Assembly (NCBI RefSeq): GCF_007827975.1
Contig: NZ_VITT01000008.1
Length of the DNA: 64,000 nucleotides
DNA from: Nitrospirillum viridazoti
Lineage (GTDB): Bacteria > Pseudomonadota > Alphaproteobacteria > Azospirillales > Azospirillaceae
Reading direction: 5' to 3' (one strand)
The notes under the pieces are model-generated. The model saw nothing but the letters and a program-made list of their open reading frames with translations, was not told the DNA's origin and did no database searches. Shown one piece after another: positions 10,217 through 19,442 of this stretch. How positions within the stretch are numbered: position 1 is the first letter of the stretch; each line of letters starts with the position of its first letter. Both the position numbers and the translations under genes were made by a program.

Positions 10217-13125
10217 GCGGGCCCCCCATCTTTGTCGATGGGGGCGGGCTCGATGCGCGCGAGGTAGGTGGTGCGCGGCCGCGTCCCGGCCTCGGGCACC
10301 AGGCTGTAATTGCGGGGACTGGCCTTTTGGCGGCTGACGGCGGAGTTGGGGTCGGTGACATCCCCGAAGGTGATGGCCTGGGTGGGGCAGGCCTGCTGGC
10401 AGGCGGGCACAATGGCACCGTCGGCAATGGCCTCCCCCTTCAGCTTGGCCTGAATACGCGCGGCGCTGATGCGCTGGACGCAGTAGGTGCACTTTTCCAT
10501 GACGCCGCGCTGGCGCACGGTCACGTCCGGGTTGCGCTGGGCCTTCACGGGTTCAGGCGCGTCGGCGGTATAGTCGTACCAGTTGAAGCGCCGCACCTTG
10601 TAAGGGCAGTAGGATGAGCAGGTGCGGGTGCCGATGCAGCGGTTGTAGACCTGCAGGTTCAGGCCGTCGTGGCTGTGCACCGCCGCGTTGACGGGGCAGC
10701 CCATCTCGCACGGCGCCTGTTCGCAATGCATGCAGGGCACGGGCTGGAAATAGGTGGCGGGCGCCGCCGCGTCGCCCGCGTGGTAGCTGTCGACGCGCAG
10801 CCAATGCATCTCCCGCCCCATGGCCACCAGTTCCGCCCCCACCATCGGCACATTGTTCTCCGCCACGCAGGCGACGACGCAGGCGTTGCAGCCGGTGCAC
10901 AGGTCCAGGTCGATGGCCATGCCCCAGGATGGGCGCTCGCGTGGCGCGTCGGGGTAGAAGCTGGGCGTGGGCTCCTCCTGCGGCACCACGGGGTGGTCCG
11001 CCGGCACCGTGCGCACGAAGTCCCCGCCCTCCATGGCGTGGTGGCGCTGGGTGCTGGCGACGTCCAGCCGGCGACCCGTGGCCTCCAGCGACACCGGTTC
11101 CGGCATCAGGGGGCCCAGTGCCAAGGGATAGGCGTCGTGGCCCAGGCCATCCGCCGTCTGGCCGGGCAGGCGCCGGCCATAGCCCAGCGTCAGGGTGATG
11201 GTCAGCGCCTGTTGCCCGGGCAGGACCCAGGCGGGACCTGTGATGCTGGCGCCGCCCGCCGTCACCCGCACCTCATCGCCATTCCTCAGGCCGCGCTCGG
11301 CCGCCAGCTGGGGGCTGATGTGCACGACGTTGCCCCAGGTGACCTTGGTCAGCGGTTTGGGCGTTTCCTGCAGCCAAGCGTTGTTGGCAGAAGCGCCGTC
11401 CCCCAGGGTGGGATCCGGCCGGACCAGCAGGGTCAAGCCGCTGGAGGTTGACGCCTCGGCGGGGCCAGGGAGGTTGGCGGGGAGGTCGGCCAGCTGGGGC
11501 ATCACCCAAGCCGGGGCGCTATCGGGAATGAAACCGCGCATCAGCGCGTCCGTCCAGCGCCGCTCGAACGCGTCGCCCCAGGCGGGACGCCAGGTGGCCT
11601 GCACCACCTCCCGATCCGTGGCGCCGCCGCCCATCAGGCCATCCAGCAGGGCGTGGCGGCCGCGCACGTCGTAAAACGGACGCACCAGCGGCTGGATCAG
11701 GCTGACCGTGCCGTCCACGGCGCGCGCGTCGCCCCAGCTTTCCAGGTCATGGGCCAGGGGCGCATGCCATTGGCAAGCCGTGGCGGTTTCATCCACCAGC
11801 GTTCCGGCATGCAGACTGAAGGGCACCCGGGCCAGGGTATCGCGGAAGGTGGCGGCCTCGCGGGTGGCATAGGCCGGGTTGGCGTCCAGGACCAGCAGGG
11901 CGCGCACCTGGCCTTCGGCCATGTCCCGCAACAGGTCGTGCCAAGGCGCGGCTGTCGCCACCAGCGGCCCAGTGAAGCGCAGGCAGCCGCCCAGTGCGCC
12001 CAGCCGGGCGTTGAGGCGCAAGGCTTGGGCCTGCAGCGCCGGATCCTGCCATGGGCCCACGGTGATCAGACAGCGGGCGGGGTGGGCGGCTCGCAGCGCC
12101 GCCCTGACCTCACCCGTCCAGCGGGCTTCCTGCGGGCTCAAGTCCGCTTCCTCGCCGCTCAGGGCCTGCATCAGGGCCGACAGCCGCTGCGCCCCGGCCA
12201 CGAGCCGCCGGTCCGCGCGGGCGCCGGTCAGGGTGGGGGTCGGTTCCGCCACGAACAGCCGGCACGGGCCCTGGCCGGTTTGGCCAGCCAGGCGCCGTCG
12301 CGCCCAGCGCCGGGCCAGCGTGGCCTGAGCGGGGCCGGGACCCAGCGGGTCGTCATCCAGGCACACCACCACGTCCGCCTGATCCAATAATGGATGCGCC
12401 TGCAAGGGTTGGCCGAAGGCCAGGCGCGCCGCCTCAAGCCGCGAGGCGTCACCCATCGGGTCCAGCACATGCCAGCGTGCCTGGGGCCAGCGTTGGGCCA
12501 AAGCCGTGATCTGGCGGACCTGCGTGGGTGAGGTGGTGGGGCCGGTCAGCAGGCGCAGGCCCTCACCCTGGTGGGTATCCGCCGCCCGCGCCATCCCGTT
12601 CAGCGCAGTGTCCAGGGCGGCCCAGGTCGTGGGCTGGTCGCGGCGGCGGGGGCCCTGCGACCGGTCGGGATCGTAAAGATCCAGCAAGGCCGCCTGGGTG
12701 AACAGGTCGGTGCCGCCGCCGGTGGCGGGGTGGCTGGCGTTGCCCTCCAGCTTCACCGGCCGCCCGCTGTGGGTCTTGCCCAGGACCGGCTGGGCATAAC
12801 CGCCCAGGCGCACGGCGGTGGCGTAGTGGCGTGCGACGCCCGGTATGTCGCCCTCCGGTGCCGTGACATAGGGCAGGGCAGTCTCATCCGGCCGGGCGTC
12901 GCAGCCCGTCAGGCCGGCCAGCGCCAGGCTGGCGGCCACGGCCTTCAACGCGGCGCGGCGGCTCAGCCCGCCAGGTGCCAGCGACGGCAACAGGGCCGGG
13001 AACTCAGCCGCCAGCAGGTCATGGAAGGCGGCGGTATCGGCCAGATCCTCCAGGCTGCGCCAGAGGCCGCTGCCGGTACGGCCGCTGAGGGCCTGTCTGA
13101 CGGTGTCGCGCGCCGTGCGGTCCAT
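10213..13125 (-). CDS. actB: Alternative complex III subunit ActB (molybdopterin-oxidoreductase-like plus iron-sulfur domain)
   Basis: A 970-residue fusion. The N-terminal two-thirds resemble a molybdopterin oxidoreductase; in characterised complexes this part carries no molybdenum. The C-terminal third is a four-cluster ferredoxin domain, with cysteine groups CTGCNACVVAC, CMHCEQAPCEMGCP, CIGTRTCSSYCPY and CTYC...CQQACP. A twin-arginine type segment lies internally at residues 55-75 (SRRAALK, then hydrophobic, ending LTGC), the usual position for ActB export. It carries electrons between the quinol site and the cytochromes. Start 13125 lies 5 bp after the actA stop and gives the standard N-terminus; a longer frame runs into actA. 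Confidence 0.96.
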   Translation of the reverse strand: MDRTARDTVRQALSGRTGSGLWRSLEDLADTAAFHDLLAAEFPALLPSLAPGGLSRRAALKAVAASLALAGLTGCDARPDETALPYVTAPEGDIPGVARHYATAVRLGGYAQPVLGKTHSGRPVKLEGNASHPATGGGTDLFTQAALLDLYDPDRSQGPRRRDQPTTWAALDTALNGMARAADTHQGEGLRLLTGPTTSPTQVRQITALAQRWPQARWHVLDPMGDASRLEAARLAFGQPLQAHPLLDQADVVVCLDDDPLGPGPAQATLARRWARRRLAGQTGQGPCRLFVAEPTPTLTGARADRRLVAGAQRLSALMQALSGEEADLSPQEARWTGEVRAALRAAHPARCLITVGPWQDPALQAQALRLNARLGALGGCLRFTGPLVATAAPWHDLLRDMAEGQVRALLVLDANPAYATREAATFRDTLARVPFSLHAGTLVDETATACQWHAPLAHDLESWGDARAVDGTVSLIQPLVRPFYDVRGRHALLDGLMGGGATDREVVQATWRPAWGDAFERRWTDALMRGFIPDSAPAWVMPQLADLPANLPGPAEASTSSGLTLLVRPDPTLGDGASANNAWLQETPKPLTKVTWGNVVHISPQLAAERGLRNGDEVRVTAGGASITGPAWVLPGQQALTITLTLGYGRRLPGQTADGLGHDAYPLALGPLMPEPVSLEATGRRLDVASTQRHHAMEGGDFVRTVPADHPVVPQEEPTPSFYPDAPRERPSWGMAIDLDLCTGCNACVVACVAENNVPMVGAELVAMGREMHWLRVDSYHAGDAAAPATYFQPVPCMHCEQAPCEMGCPVNAAVHSHDGLNLQVYNRCIGTRTCSSYCPYKVRRFNWYDYTADAPEPVKAQRNPDVTVRQRGVMEKCTYCVQRISAARIQAKLKGEAIADGAIVPACQQACPTQAITFGDVTDPNSAVSRQKASPRNYSLVPEAGTRPRTTYLARIEPAPIDKDGGPA

Positions 13126-13130
13126 GGGCG

Positions 13131-13793
13131 TCACCGGTGGCACAGGGTGCAGTCGGTCATGCGCCCGGGCTTGATCCCGAACAGTGCCGCCTGGTGGGGG
13201 CCGTAGTCGGCGTGGCCCTCGCGGTCCCAGGCGCGCCAGTCCATGCGTGTCACCTGGTCGGGCGGGCGCAGGTGCGGTCCGGGGTCGCGATGGCAGTCCA
13301 GGCACCAGCGCATCTGGAAGGGCTGGGCCCGCATCATCAGGGGCATCTGGTCCACCCGCCCGTGGCAGGTGACGCAAGGCACCCCGCGCGCCACATGGAT
13401 GCTGTGGTTGAAATAGACGTAGTCCGGCAGGCGGGCCACCCGCTGCCAACAGATGGGCGTGCCGGTGGCGAGGCTGTCGCGCACCGGTGCCAGGGCGGGG
13501 GCGCTGGTCCACAGCTGGGAATGGCAGGTCATGCAGGTGTGGGTGGCGGGGAACCCTGCATGCGGCCCCGTCTCCACCGTCGTGTGGCAATAGCGGCAGT
13601 CGATGCCGACGTCGCCCACATGATGCTTGTGGCTGAAGGGTACCGGCTGGTCCCGCACCCACCCCACGGCGGTGATATAGCTGGATCCGATGGCCCCATC
13701 CCACAGCAAGCCCGTGACCAATACGCCCATCGCCGCCAGCAACACGCCGGTGCGCAGCCAGGTATCGGCGGATGCCGTGAAGATCTGGGGCAT
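13131..13793 (-). CDS. actA: Alternative complex III subunit ActA, pentahaem cytochrome c
   Basis: A 220-residue protein with one N-terminal membrane anchor (about 14-32) and exactly five CxxCH haem sites (CRYCH, CMTCH, CVTCH, CLDCH, CTLCH), as expected for ActA. The N-terminal FSHKHH motif supplies distal haem ligands. It is the first gene of a run of twelve minus-strand genes with overlaps or gaps below 10 bp, ending at subunit IV. Together these encode a quinol oxidase supercomplex. The ATG at 13793 is preceded by a purine-poor leader, so the start is set by the family N-terminus. Confidence 0.95.
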   Translation of the reverse strand: MPQIFTASADTWLRTGVLLAAMGVLVTGLLWDGAIGSSYITAVGWVRDQPVPFSHKHHVGDVGIDCRYCHTTVETGPHAGFPATHTCMTCHSQLWTSAPALAPVRDSLATGTPICWQRVARLPDYVYFNHSIHVARGVPCVTCHGRVDQMPLMMRAQPFQMRWCLDCHRDPGPHLRPPDQVTRMDWRAWDREGHADYGPHQAALFGIKPGRMTDCTLCHR

Positions 13794-13836
13794 GGGGCGG
13801 GGATCCCCCTTATTCGGGTGTTGGGCTTCGGGACCT

Positions 13837-13860
13837 GAGCTGAACGAAGGGGAGCTGAAC
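13837..13860. promoter_or_regulatory. Direct repeat upstream of the act-cta operon
   Basis: Two copies of GAGCTGAAC occur 15 bp apart (13837-13845 and 13852-13860) in the 205-bp region between divergent actA and the DUF6328 gene. Direct repeats in such a position can be regulator sites; no regulator is identified. I could not recognise a convincing sigma70 promoter in this GC-rich region. Confidence 0.3.
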
Positions 13861-13998
13861 CGAGCCGCCCCCTGAACCGGTGCCCGGCGGGTTTGGTTCC
13901 CGACCTGCGACGTCCTGTCGCGCCCACGGAAGGACGAGGCTTTGGCGCGGCAGGAACAAGCACCGGCCTGCGGCGTTCATCCATTCGTAACAATCGCG

Positions 13999-14934
13999 AT
14001 GCCGCCAAAGAACGCCATGGACCTGACGCACAAGGTGAAGGCGGGGCTGGATGAACTCCGCATGCTGACGCTGGGCTGCCAGGTCCTGGTGGGCTTCCAG
14101 TTCCAGGCCGTCTTTCAGGAGCTGTTCGCCGGTCTGCCGGACCATGCCAAGGCGGCCAACATCGCCGGCCTGCTGCTGATGATCCTGGCGGTGGGCCTGT
14201 TGATGGCGCCGGGCATCCATCACGCCCTCTACGGCGATCACCAGGCGACGCGGGGCGTCGCGCACATGACCAGCCGCATGGCGGACTGGGCCCTGACGCC
14301 TTTCGCCTTGTCCCTGGGCTTGGACGTGTTGATTGGCGCCGAGCAAGTCTACGGCACGGCGGCGGGGGTGGCCGGGGGCCTGGTGTTTGCGGCCCTGGCG
14401 CTGGGCGCCTGGCTGGGCTGGGGCCTGCTGGCACGGGCGCGTCATGGCCGGAAGGAGCGGGAAATGGCCGATCTGCGCGGGAATGAGACCGCCGACGTGG
14501 CGCAGAAGATCACCTTCATGATGACCGAGGCACGGACCATCCTGCCGGGTGCCCAGGCCATGCTGGGCTTTCAGCTGGCCGTGGTCCTGACCAAGGCCTT
14601 CGCCAGCCTGTCGCCCCCGGAAAAGGCCCTGCACGCGGCCGCGCTGGGTTGCGTCGCCCTGTCCATCATCCTGCTGATGGCGCCGGCCGCCTATCACCGC
14701 CTGGTTTACGCGGGTGAGGCCAGCCCCCGTTTCCTGACGGTGGCCAGCCGCCTGGTCACGGCCGCGACCCTGCCCCTGGGCGCGGGCATGGCGGCCGACG
14801 CCGCCGTCACCATCGGCTTCATCCTGGACTCAGCCATGGCCGGCGCCGTGGCCGGCGGATCGGTCCTGCTGGTCTTGGCGCTGCTGTGGTACGCGCATCC
14901 CTGGCGCCTGCTGCGCCGCCGGCTGGTGACCTGA
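13999..14934 (+). CDS. Membrane protein with two tandem DUF6328 domains
   Basis: A 311-residue protein with two homologous halves (about residues 7-140 and 165-300). Each half has an amphipathic start ending in a short loop, then four predicted helices containing LLMAP..HH or LLMAPAAYHR. The second half is a textbook DUF6328 unit (ARTILPGAQAMLGFQL); the first is a diverged copy. Function unknown. Start uncertain: ATG at 13999 lacks a clear ribosome site, whereas TTG at 13942 has a GGAAGGACGAGG tract just before it, and ATG at 14017 begins at the domain edge. It is divergent from actA. Confidence 0.8.
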   Translation: MPPKNAMDLTHKVKAGLDELRMLTLGCQVLVGFQFQAVFQELFAGLPDHAKAANIAGLLLMILAVGLLMAPGIHHALYGDHQATRGVAHMTSRMADWALTPFALSLGLDVLIGAEQVYGTAAGVAGGLVFAALALGAWLGWGLLARARHGRKEREMADLRGNETADVAQKITFMMTEARTILPGAQAMLGFQLAVVLTKAFASLSPPEKALHAAALGCVALSIILLMAPAAYHRLVYAGEASPRFLTVASRLVTAATLPLGAGMAADAAVTIGFILDSAMAGAVAGGSVLLVLALLWYAHPWRLLRRRLVT

Positions 14935-14984
14935 GGCCGGAACCGGCCGTCCCCCTCGCCGGTTATGCGGGTTTCCCCGCTGCG

Positions 14985-16076
14985 ATGGACGCCATGCCGG
15001 ATCCCACCCAACCTCGCGAAGGCACCCCCAGCCCCAGGCTGGAGGAGGCGGAGTTCCGCCGCCGCTTCCTGGCGCCCTTCCGGGATCCGGCCTTCGACGC
15101 CCTGGGCGGGGAACTGGACCGCATCGCCGCCGCGGCCTGGGACGCCTACAGCCACCAGCGCAAAAGCCCGCGCACCCGCAAGGCCGGCCCCGGCTTCCAT
15201 GATCCCGGCTATGAGCTCGCAACCGACTGGATCGCGGCCCGTGAGGCCATCAAGGCGGCCCAGGCGCAGCACGACGATGCCACCGGCCCCAACCGCTTCC
15301 TGCTGATCAGCGGGTCATCGCGCAGCGAGCACACCTGCCCAGGGGAAATGTCCAAGTCCCATCGCCTGGTGGATTTGGCGCGATCGGCGCTGGAGGGGGC
15401 CCACGACACCGTGGTGGAGGTGCTGGAACTGCATCGCCTGGCCGCGGAGTACGGCCGCCACATCCACCCCTGCAAGGCGTGCTTCTCCACCGCCGCCCCG
15501 CTCTGCCACTGGCCCTGTTCCTGCTACCCCAACTATTCCCTCGGGCAGGCGCAGGACTGGATGAACGAGATCTACCCCATGTGGGTGCGGGCCCATGGCG
15601 TGATGATCGTGACGCCAGTCAATTGGTACCAGGTGTCCTCACCGGTGAAGCTCATGATGGACCGCCTGGTTTGCGCCGACGGCGGCAATCCCGACCCCAC
15701 CCTGACCCAGGGCAAGAACGCGCAGCGGGCCAAGGCGGTGGAGTTGGCGGGGTGGGACTATCCCCGCCACCTGGCTGGCCGCCTGTATTCCGTCATCGTC
15801 CATGGCGATGTGGAAGGGGCGGAAAATGTCAGGCGCAGCCTGTCGGACTGGCTGCGCTTCATGCGACTGGTGCCGGCAGGGCCCCAGGCGGAGCTGGATC
15901 GCTACATCGGTTACTGGAAGCCCTACGCCACCAACCACCAGGAGCTGGACGCGGACGAGGCAGTGCAGGAAGAGGTGCGCAACGCCGCCCGCACCCTGGG
16001 CGGGGCCGTGACGGCCACGCGCCAGGGTCGCCAGGTCGCCGCCGGCGATGATCTGCGCGCCCCGCGCCAGAAGTAG
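14985..16076 (+). CDS. Flavodoxin-like / NADPH-dependent FMN reductase family protein
   Basis: A 363-residue protein. After about 100 residues of helical, charged N-terminus comes a flavodoxin-fold domain starting with FLLISGSSRSEHTC, a phosphate-binding loop for FMN. The segment VMIVTPVNWYQVSSPVKLMMDRL is typical of NAD(P)H:FMN/quinone reductases. A cysteine-rich insert (PCKACFSTAAPLCHWPCSC) follows the first half of the fold and could bind iron-sulfur or metal. The N-terminal extension is not usual. Start chosen at 14985 by position; ATG at 14994 is equally possible and no strong ribosome site is visible. Physiological substrate unknown. Confidence 0.78.
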   Translation: MDAMPDPTQPREGTPSPRLEEAEFRRRFLAPFRDPAFDALGGELDRIAAAAWDAYSHQRKSPRTRKAGPGFHDPGYELATDWIAAREAIKAAQAQHDDATGPNRFLLISGSSRSEHTCPGEMSKSHRLVDLARSALEGAHDTVVEVLELHRLAAEYGRHIHPCKACFSTAAPLCHWPCSCYPNYSLGQAQDWMNEIYPMWVRAHGVMIVTPVNWYQVSSPVKLMMDRLVCADGGNPDPTLTQGKNAQRAKAVELAGWDYPRHLAGRLYSVIVHGDVEGAENVRRSLSDWLRFMRLVPAGPQAELDRYIGYWKPYATNHQELDADEAVQEEVRNAARTLGGAVTATRQGRQVAAGDDLRAPRQK

Positions 16077-16252
16077 ACGGCCCAAAGGCCGGCGCCGTTG
16101 GTGCTTAACCGTTTGTTCAAGGATTTGTCCTAATTCTCACACTAGGGATTAACCACTACGGCTAGCCATTGCGGGATGGCGGCCGTGGTGCGGGGCGCGG
16201 TTTCGTCGGGTGCGGGACCGGACGCCCCTGGGACCGTGAGGGGAGACGTCCG

Positions 16253-18325
16253 ATGACCATACGCAAGTTGATCGCATCATGTCTGGGCGGCGTCGCCGTC
16301 CTGATGCTGGTGCTGGGCGCCGTGGTGGCGGTGGAGCAATGGCGGGTGGCGGCCGCGGCGGCGGACGCCCAAGGCCTGGCCCGCGTGATGGCGGCGCTGA
16401 CCCGCATGACGGAGAACCTGGCGGTCGAGCGTGGCCCCACGCTGGTAGCGCTGGGCAGTACTGATCCGGCGACGCTGGCCCCGATGAAGGAGCAGCGCGC
16501 CAAGTCCGATGCCGTGCGTAAGGCCCTGGCCGATCTGCTGGCCACGGAGGATTTCGATACCAAGGACAGCCTGAAGGCGGTCATGTCCACGCTGGACGGC
16601 CGGCTGGCCACCCAGCGCGGCATCGTCGACGCCCTGGTGGCCAAGCCGGTGGCGGACCGTGCGGCGGCCGAGGTCGACACCTATGTCAAGGGCATGTTCG
16701 CCATCATGGCGGACCTCGGCGCCGAACTGAACGCCACCAGCCGGTCGCTGCTGCAGCACGCGCCGGAGGCGGGGCATTATGCCAGCATCGCCGTGATGGC
16801 CTGGTCCTACCGCGACTATGCCGGTCGCCAATCCTCCATGCTGTTGCAGGCCCTGAACAGCGGCAAGCCCATGAGCCCGCAGGCCACGCGCGATGTCCAG
16901 GTCATGCAGGGTCACCTGGATGACCTGGAAGGGCGGCTGGACGGCCAACTGGCCCTGGCCGGCACGCCCGACAGCCTGGTGAAGGCGGCAGAGGCGGCGC
17001 GCCAGGGCTACAAGGGCATCTTCGGTGCCATGCGCGCCAAGGTGCTGGAGGCCAGCGCCGCCGGCACGCCCTATCCCGTCGACGTCACGGAATACCGCAA
17101 GACCAGCGTGCCCCAGCTGGCCGGCATCCTGGGCATCCGCGACGCCGCCATCGCCGAGGCGACCCGCCTGGCCGATGAGCAGCATGCCAGCGCCAGCCGG
17201 GCCCTGCTGCTGGTCACCCTGCTGCTGCTGGCCGCCGGCGGCGTGCTGGGCGGCATCGTCTGGCTGGTCGGCCGCCGGGTCACCGGCCCGCTGTCGGTGT
17301 TGACGCAGGTGGTGATGAAAATCGCCGGCGGCGACCATGACCTGTCCGTCCCCTTGACGGAACGCCGCGATGAGATCGGGGAAATGGCGGGCGCCATCTC
17401 GACCTTGCGGGTGAATGCCAAGGAGGCCGACATCCTGGCCGATCGCCAGCGGGATGAGGAGGCCGCCAAGGAACATCGCCGCCTGCGCCTGGAGGCGGCG
17501 ACCCGGGAATTCGCCACCTCCATCGACCAGGTGGTGGAGGGCTTCTCCGGGGCCGAACGCTCGCTGCGCGGGGCGGCGGACAGCCTGACCCTCTCGGCTG
17601 GCGACACCATCAGCCTGTCCAACACCGTGGCCGGCGCCGCCGAGGAGACCTCCGCCAATGTGCAGACGGTGGCGGCGGCGGCCGAGGAACTGAACCAGTC
17701 CATCAGCGAGATCGCCCGCCAGATGGTGGGCGCCACCACCACCTCCGAGGCGGCGGTGCGCGAGGCATCGACCACCAAGCACTCCATCGACGGCTTGGTC
17801 GGCGCGGCCCAGCGCATCGGCGACGTGGTGAAGCTGATCACCGACATCGCCAGCCAGACCAACCTTCTGGCCCTGAACGCCACCATTGAGGCGGCGCGCG
17901 CCGGTGAGGCGGGCAAGGGCTTCGCCGTCGTCGCCAGCGAGGTCAAGGCCCTGGCCAACCAGACGGCCAAGGCGACGGAGGAGATCCAGGCCCAGGTGGG
18001 CGCCATCCAGGAGGAGACGGCGCGCGCCGCCGCCGCCATCGACGGCATCACCGCCACCATCGCCAGCATGAGCCAGATCACCACCGGCGTCGCCTCGGCG
18101 GTGGAGGAGCAGGGGGCCGCCACGCGTGAGATTGCCCGCAACGTTCAGCAGGCCAGCGTTGGCACGCAGGAGGTGTCGTCCAACATCACCGGCGTGCGCA
18201 CTGCCGCCGACGAGACGGGCAGCGCCGCGCGCAGCGTGCTCAGCTCCTCCGACGTGCTGGGCCGGGAGGCCGATACCCTGCGCTCGGTGGTCAGCGGCTT
18301 CGTCGCCACCATCAAGGCGGCGTGA
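16253..18325 (+). CDS. Methyl-accepting chemotaxis protein
   Basis: A 690-residue transducer. An N-terminal membrane helix (about 8-27) and a second at about 318-342 bracket a roughly 290-residue, mostly helical periplasmic sensor domain. A HAMP linker follows (RRVTGPLSVL), then the cytoplasmic signalling domain with the conserved hairpin tip around ITDIASQTNLLALNATIEAA. It would report a periplasmic ligand to CheA/CheW; no che genes are near. GAGGGGAGA stands upstream of the ATG at 16253. The 176 bp before it hold a small GGCC hairpin and an AT-richer stretch that may contain the promoter. Ligand cannot be inferred. Confidence 0.93.
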   Translation: MTIRKLIASCLGGVAVLMLVLGAVVAVEQWRVAAAAADAQGLARVMAALTRMTENLAVERGPTLVALGSTDPATLAPMKEQRAKSDAVRKALADLLATEDFDTKDSLKAVMSTLDGRLATQRGIVDALVAKPVADRAAAEVDTYVKGMFAIMADLGAELNATSRSLLQHAPEAGHYASIAVMAWSYRDYAGRQSSMLLQALNSGKPMSPQATRDVQVMQGHLDDLEGRLDGQLALAGTPDSLVKAAEAARQGYKGIFGAMRAKVLEASAAGTPYPVDVTEYRKTSVPQLAGILGIRDAAIAEATRLADEQHASASRALLLVTLLLLAAGGVLGGIVWLVGRRVTGPLSVLTQVVMKIAGGDHDLSVPLTERRDEIGEMAGAISTLRVNAKEADILADRQRDEEAAKEHRRLRLEAATREFATSIDQVVEGFSGAERSLRGAADSLTLSAGDTISLSNTVAGAAEETSANVQTVAAAAEELNQSISEIARQMVGATTTSEAAVREASTTKHSIDGLVGAAQRIGDVVKLITDIASQTNLLALNATIEAARAGEAGKGFAVVASEVKALANQTAKATEEIQAQVGAIQEETARAAAAIDGITATIASMSQITTGVASAVEEQGAATREIARNVQQASVGTQEVSSNITGVRTAADETGSAARSVLSSSDVLGREADTLRSVVSGFVATIKAA

Positions 18326-18752
18326 CGGCGGCACGGGGCTGGGAAGGGGAGCCGTCGCCGGACGTGGCGGCCCCCTTCGCGGTCCGCGCCATGAGCAGGG
18401 CCGCTGCCAAGCTGAAGCCATAGCCCCAGAGCAGCCAGGCGCCGGCCAGGCGGCTGACGGTGTCGTTGGGCCCGTAAACCCGGGGGAACCAGTTCAGGAC
18501 CAGGCCGTCGGCCACCATGACCACGGCGCCCACCAACCCCACGCCCGCCATCAGCTGTTCCGGTGCCAATCCCGCCAGCCGCCGGATGAGGTACACGGCC
18601 GTCCAGGCGACCGAAACGGTACTGGCGAAGTTCAGCGGATTCCAGAAGGGATCGGTCAGAAGCTGGGGCAGGCCGCGCAGGTAGGCCAGCGCCGACAGCC
18701 AGAACATGCCCCCCAGCAAGACCAGAATAGCGGCCTGTCGTCCCGTCAACAT
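18312..18752 (-). CDS. Small four-helix membrane protein, unknown function
   Basis: A 146-residue protein with four predicted transmembrane helices and a basic C-terminal tail. I do not firmly recognise a family; the FWLSALAYLR start and overall layout resemble small DUF membrane proteins. GGAAGGGGG lies 8 nt before the ATG at 18752, which decides this start over an upstream in-frame ATG. The 3' end overlaps the convergent chemoreceptor gene by 14 bp. It lies 57 bp upstream of the convergent-side response regulator end, on the same strand. Confidence 0.65.
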   Translation of the reverse strand: MLTGRQAAILVLLGGMFWLSALAYLRGLPQLLTDPFWNPLNFASTVSVAWTAVYLIRRLAGLAPEQLMAGVGLVGAVVMVADGLVLNWFPRVYGPNDTVSRLAGAWLLWGYGFSLAAALLMARTAKGAATSGDGSPSQPRAAVTPP

Positions 18753-18808
18753 CCCAACACCCCCTTCCGTCGCTTGCATCCGGTTCAGCATACGCGCGAG
18801 CGGGCCGG

Positions 18809-19426
18809 TCAGCTCACCCCCATTTCAATGGACAGGCGGATTAGGTCGGCGGTGCGGGCCACGCCCAGCTTGGCCTTGATGGCGGTGCAGGTGTTGGCGA
18901 TGGTCTTGTAGCCCACGCCCAACTCGCTGGCGATTTCCGCCAGCGCCCGGCCTTCGCCCAGCAGGCGCAGGATTTCCAGGTCGCGTTCCGTCAGGCGCTG
19001 GGCCGGGTGGCCGGCCGGCATGCCGTGCACCGCCAGTTCCTGGGCGATCTCGTTTTCCACATAACGGCCGCCGTCGGCCAGGCGGCGGATGGCGGCCAGC
19101 AGTTCCTCCGGGTCGGCGTTCTTGCTCATGTACCCTTTGGCGCCCGCCGCCAGAGCGCGCGAGGCGTACAGCGCCTCGGCATGCATGCTGAACACCAGGA
19201 CGCAGGCCGTGGGATCTTCGATCAGCAGGCGCTGCAGCAGTTCCAGCCCACCCACGCCCGGCAGGTTCAGGTCCAGCAGTACGATGTCCGGCCGGTCCTC
19301 GCGATAGCGGGCCAGGGCGTCGCGGCCCGTGGCTGCCTCGGCGATGGCGACGCCGGGCAGGGGGGCCAGCAGGCGGCGCAGGCCGGAGCGCACGATGGCA
19401 TGGTCGTCGACAAGCAATAGCTTCAT
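18809..19426 (-). CDS. NarL/FixJ-family response regulator
   Basis: A 205-residue regulator. The receiver domain has Asp7/Asp8, phosphoacceptor Asp52 and Lys at about 102. A LuxR-type helix-turn-helix follows (LTERDLEILRLLGEGRALAEIA). It is encoded 16 bp downstream of its cognate histidine kinase. The divergent TonB receptor gene across the 230-bp intergenic region is the obvious candidate target. The start at 19426 gives the standard MKLLLVDDHA beginning. Confidence 0.94.
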   Translation of the reverse strand: MKLLLVDDHAIVRSGLRRLLAPLPGVAIAEAATGRDALARYREDRPDIVLLDLNLPGVGGLELLQRLLIEDPTACVLVFSMHAEALYASRALAAGAKGYMSKNADPEELLAAIRRLADGGRYVENEIAQELAVHGMPAGHPAQRLTERDLEILRLLGEGRALAEIASELGVGYKTIANTCTAIKAKLGVARTADLIRLSIEMGVS

Positions 19427-19442
19427 GGGGCCGTCATCCTGA

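Noticed and set aside
13942..13998. TTG start for the DUF6328 gene
   Set aside because: A ribosome-site-like tract exists, but the extra 19 residues have no domain character, so I kept ATG 13999 while noting the uncertainty.
16277..18421. A 714-codon minus-strand frame opposite the chemoreceptor gene
   Set aside because: The plus strand has an intact chemoreceptor; the antisense product is Gly/His/Gln-rich without motifs.
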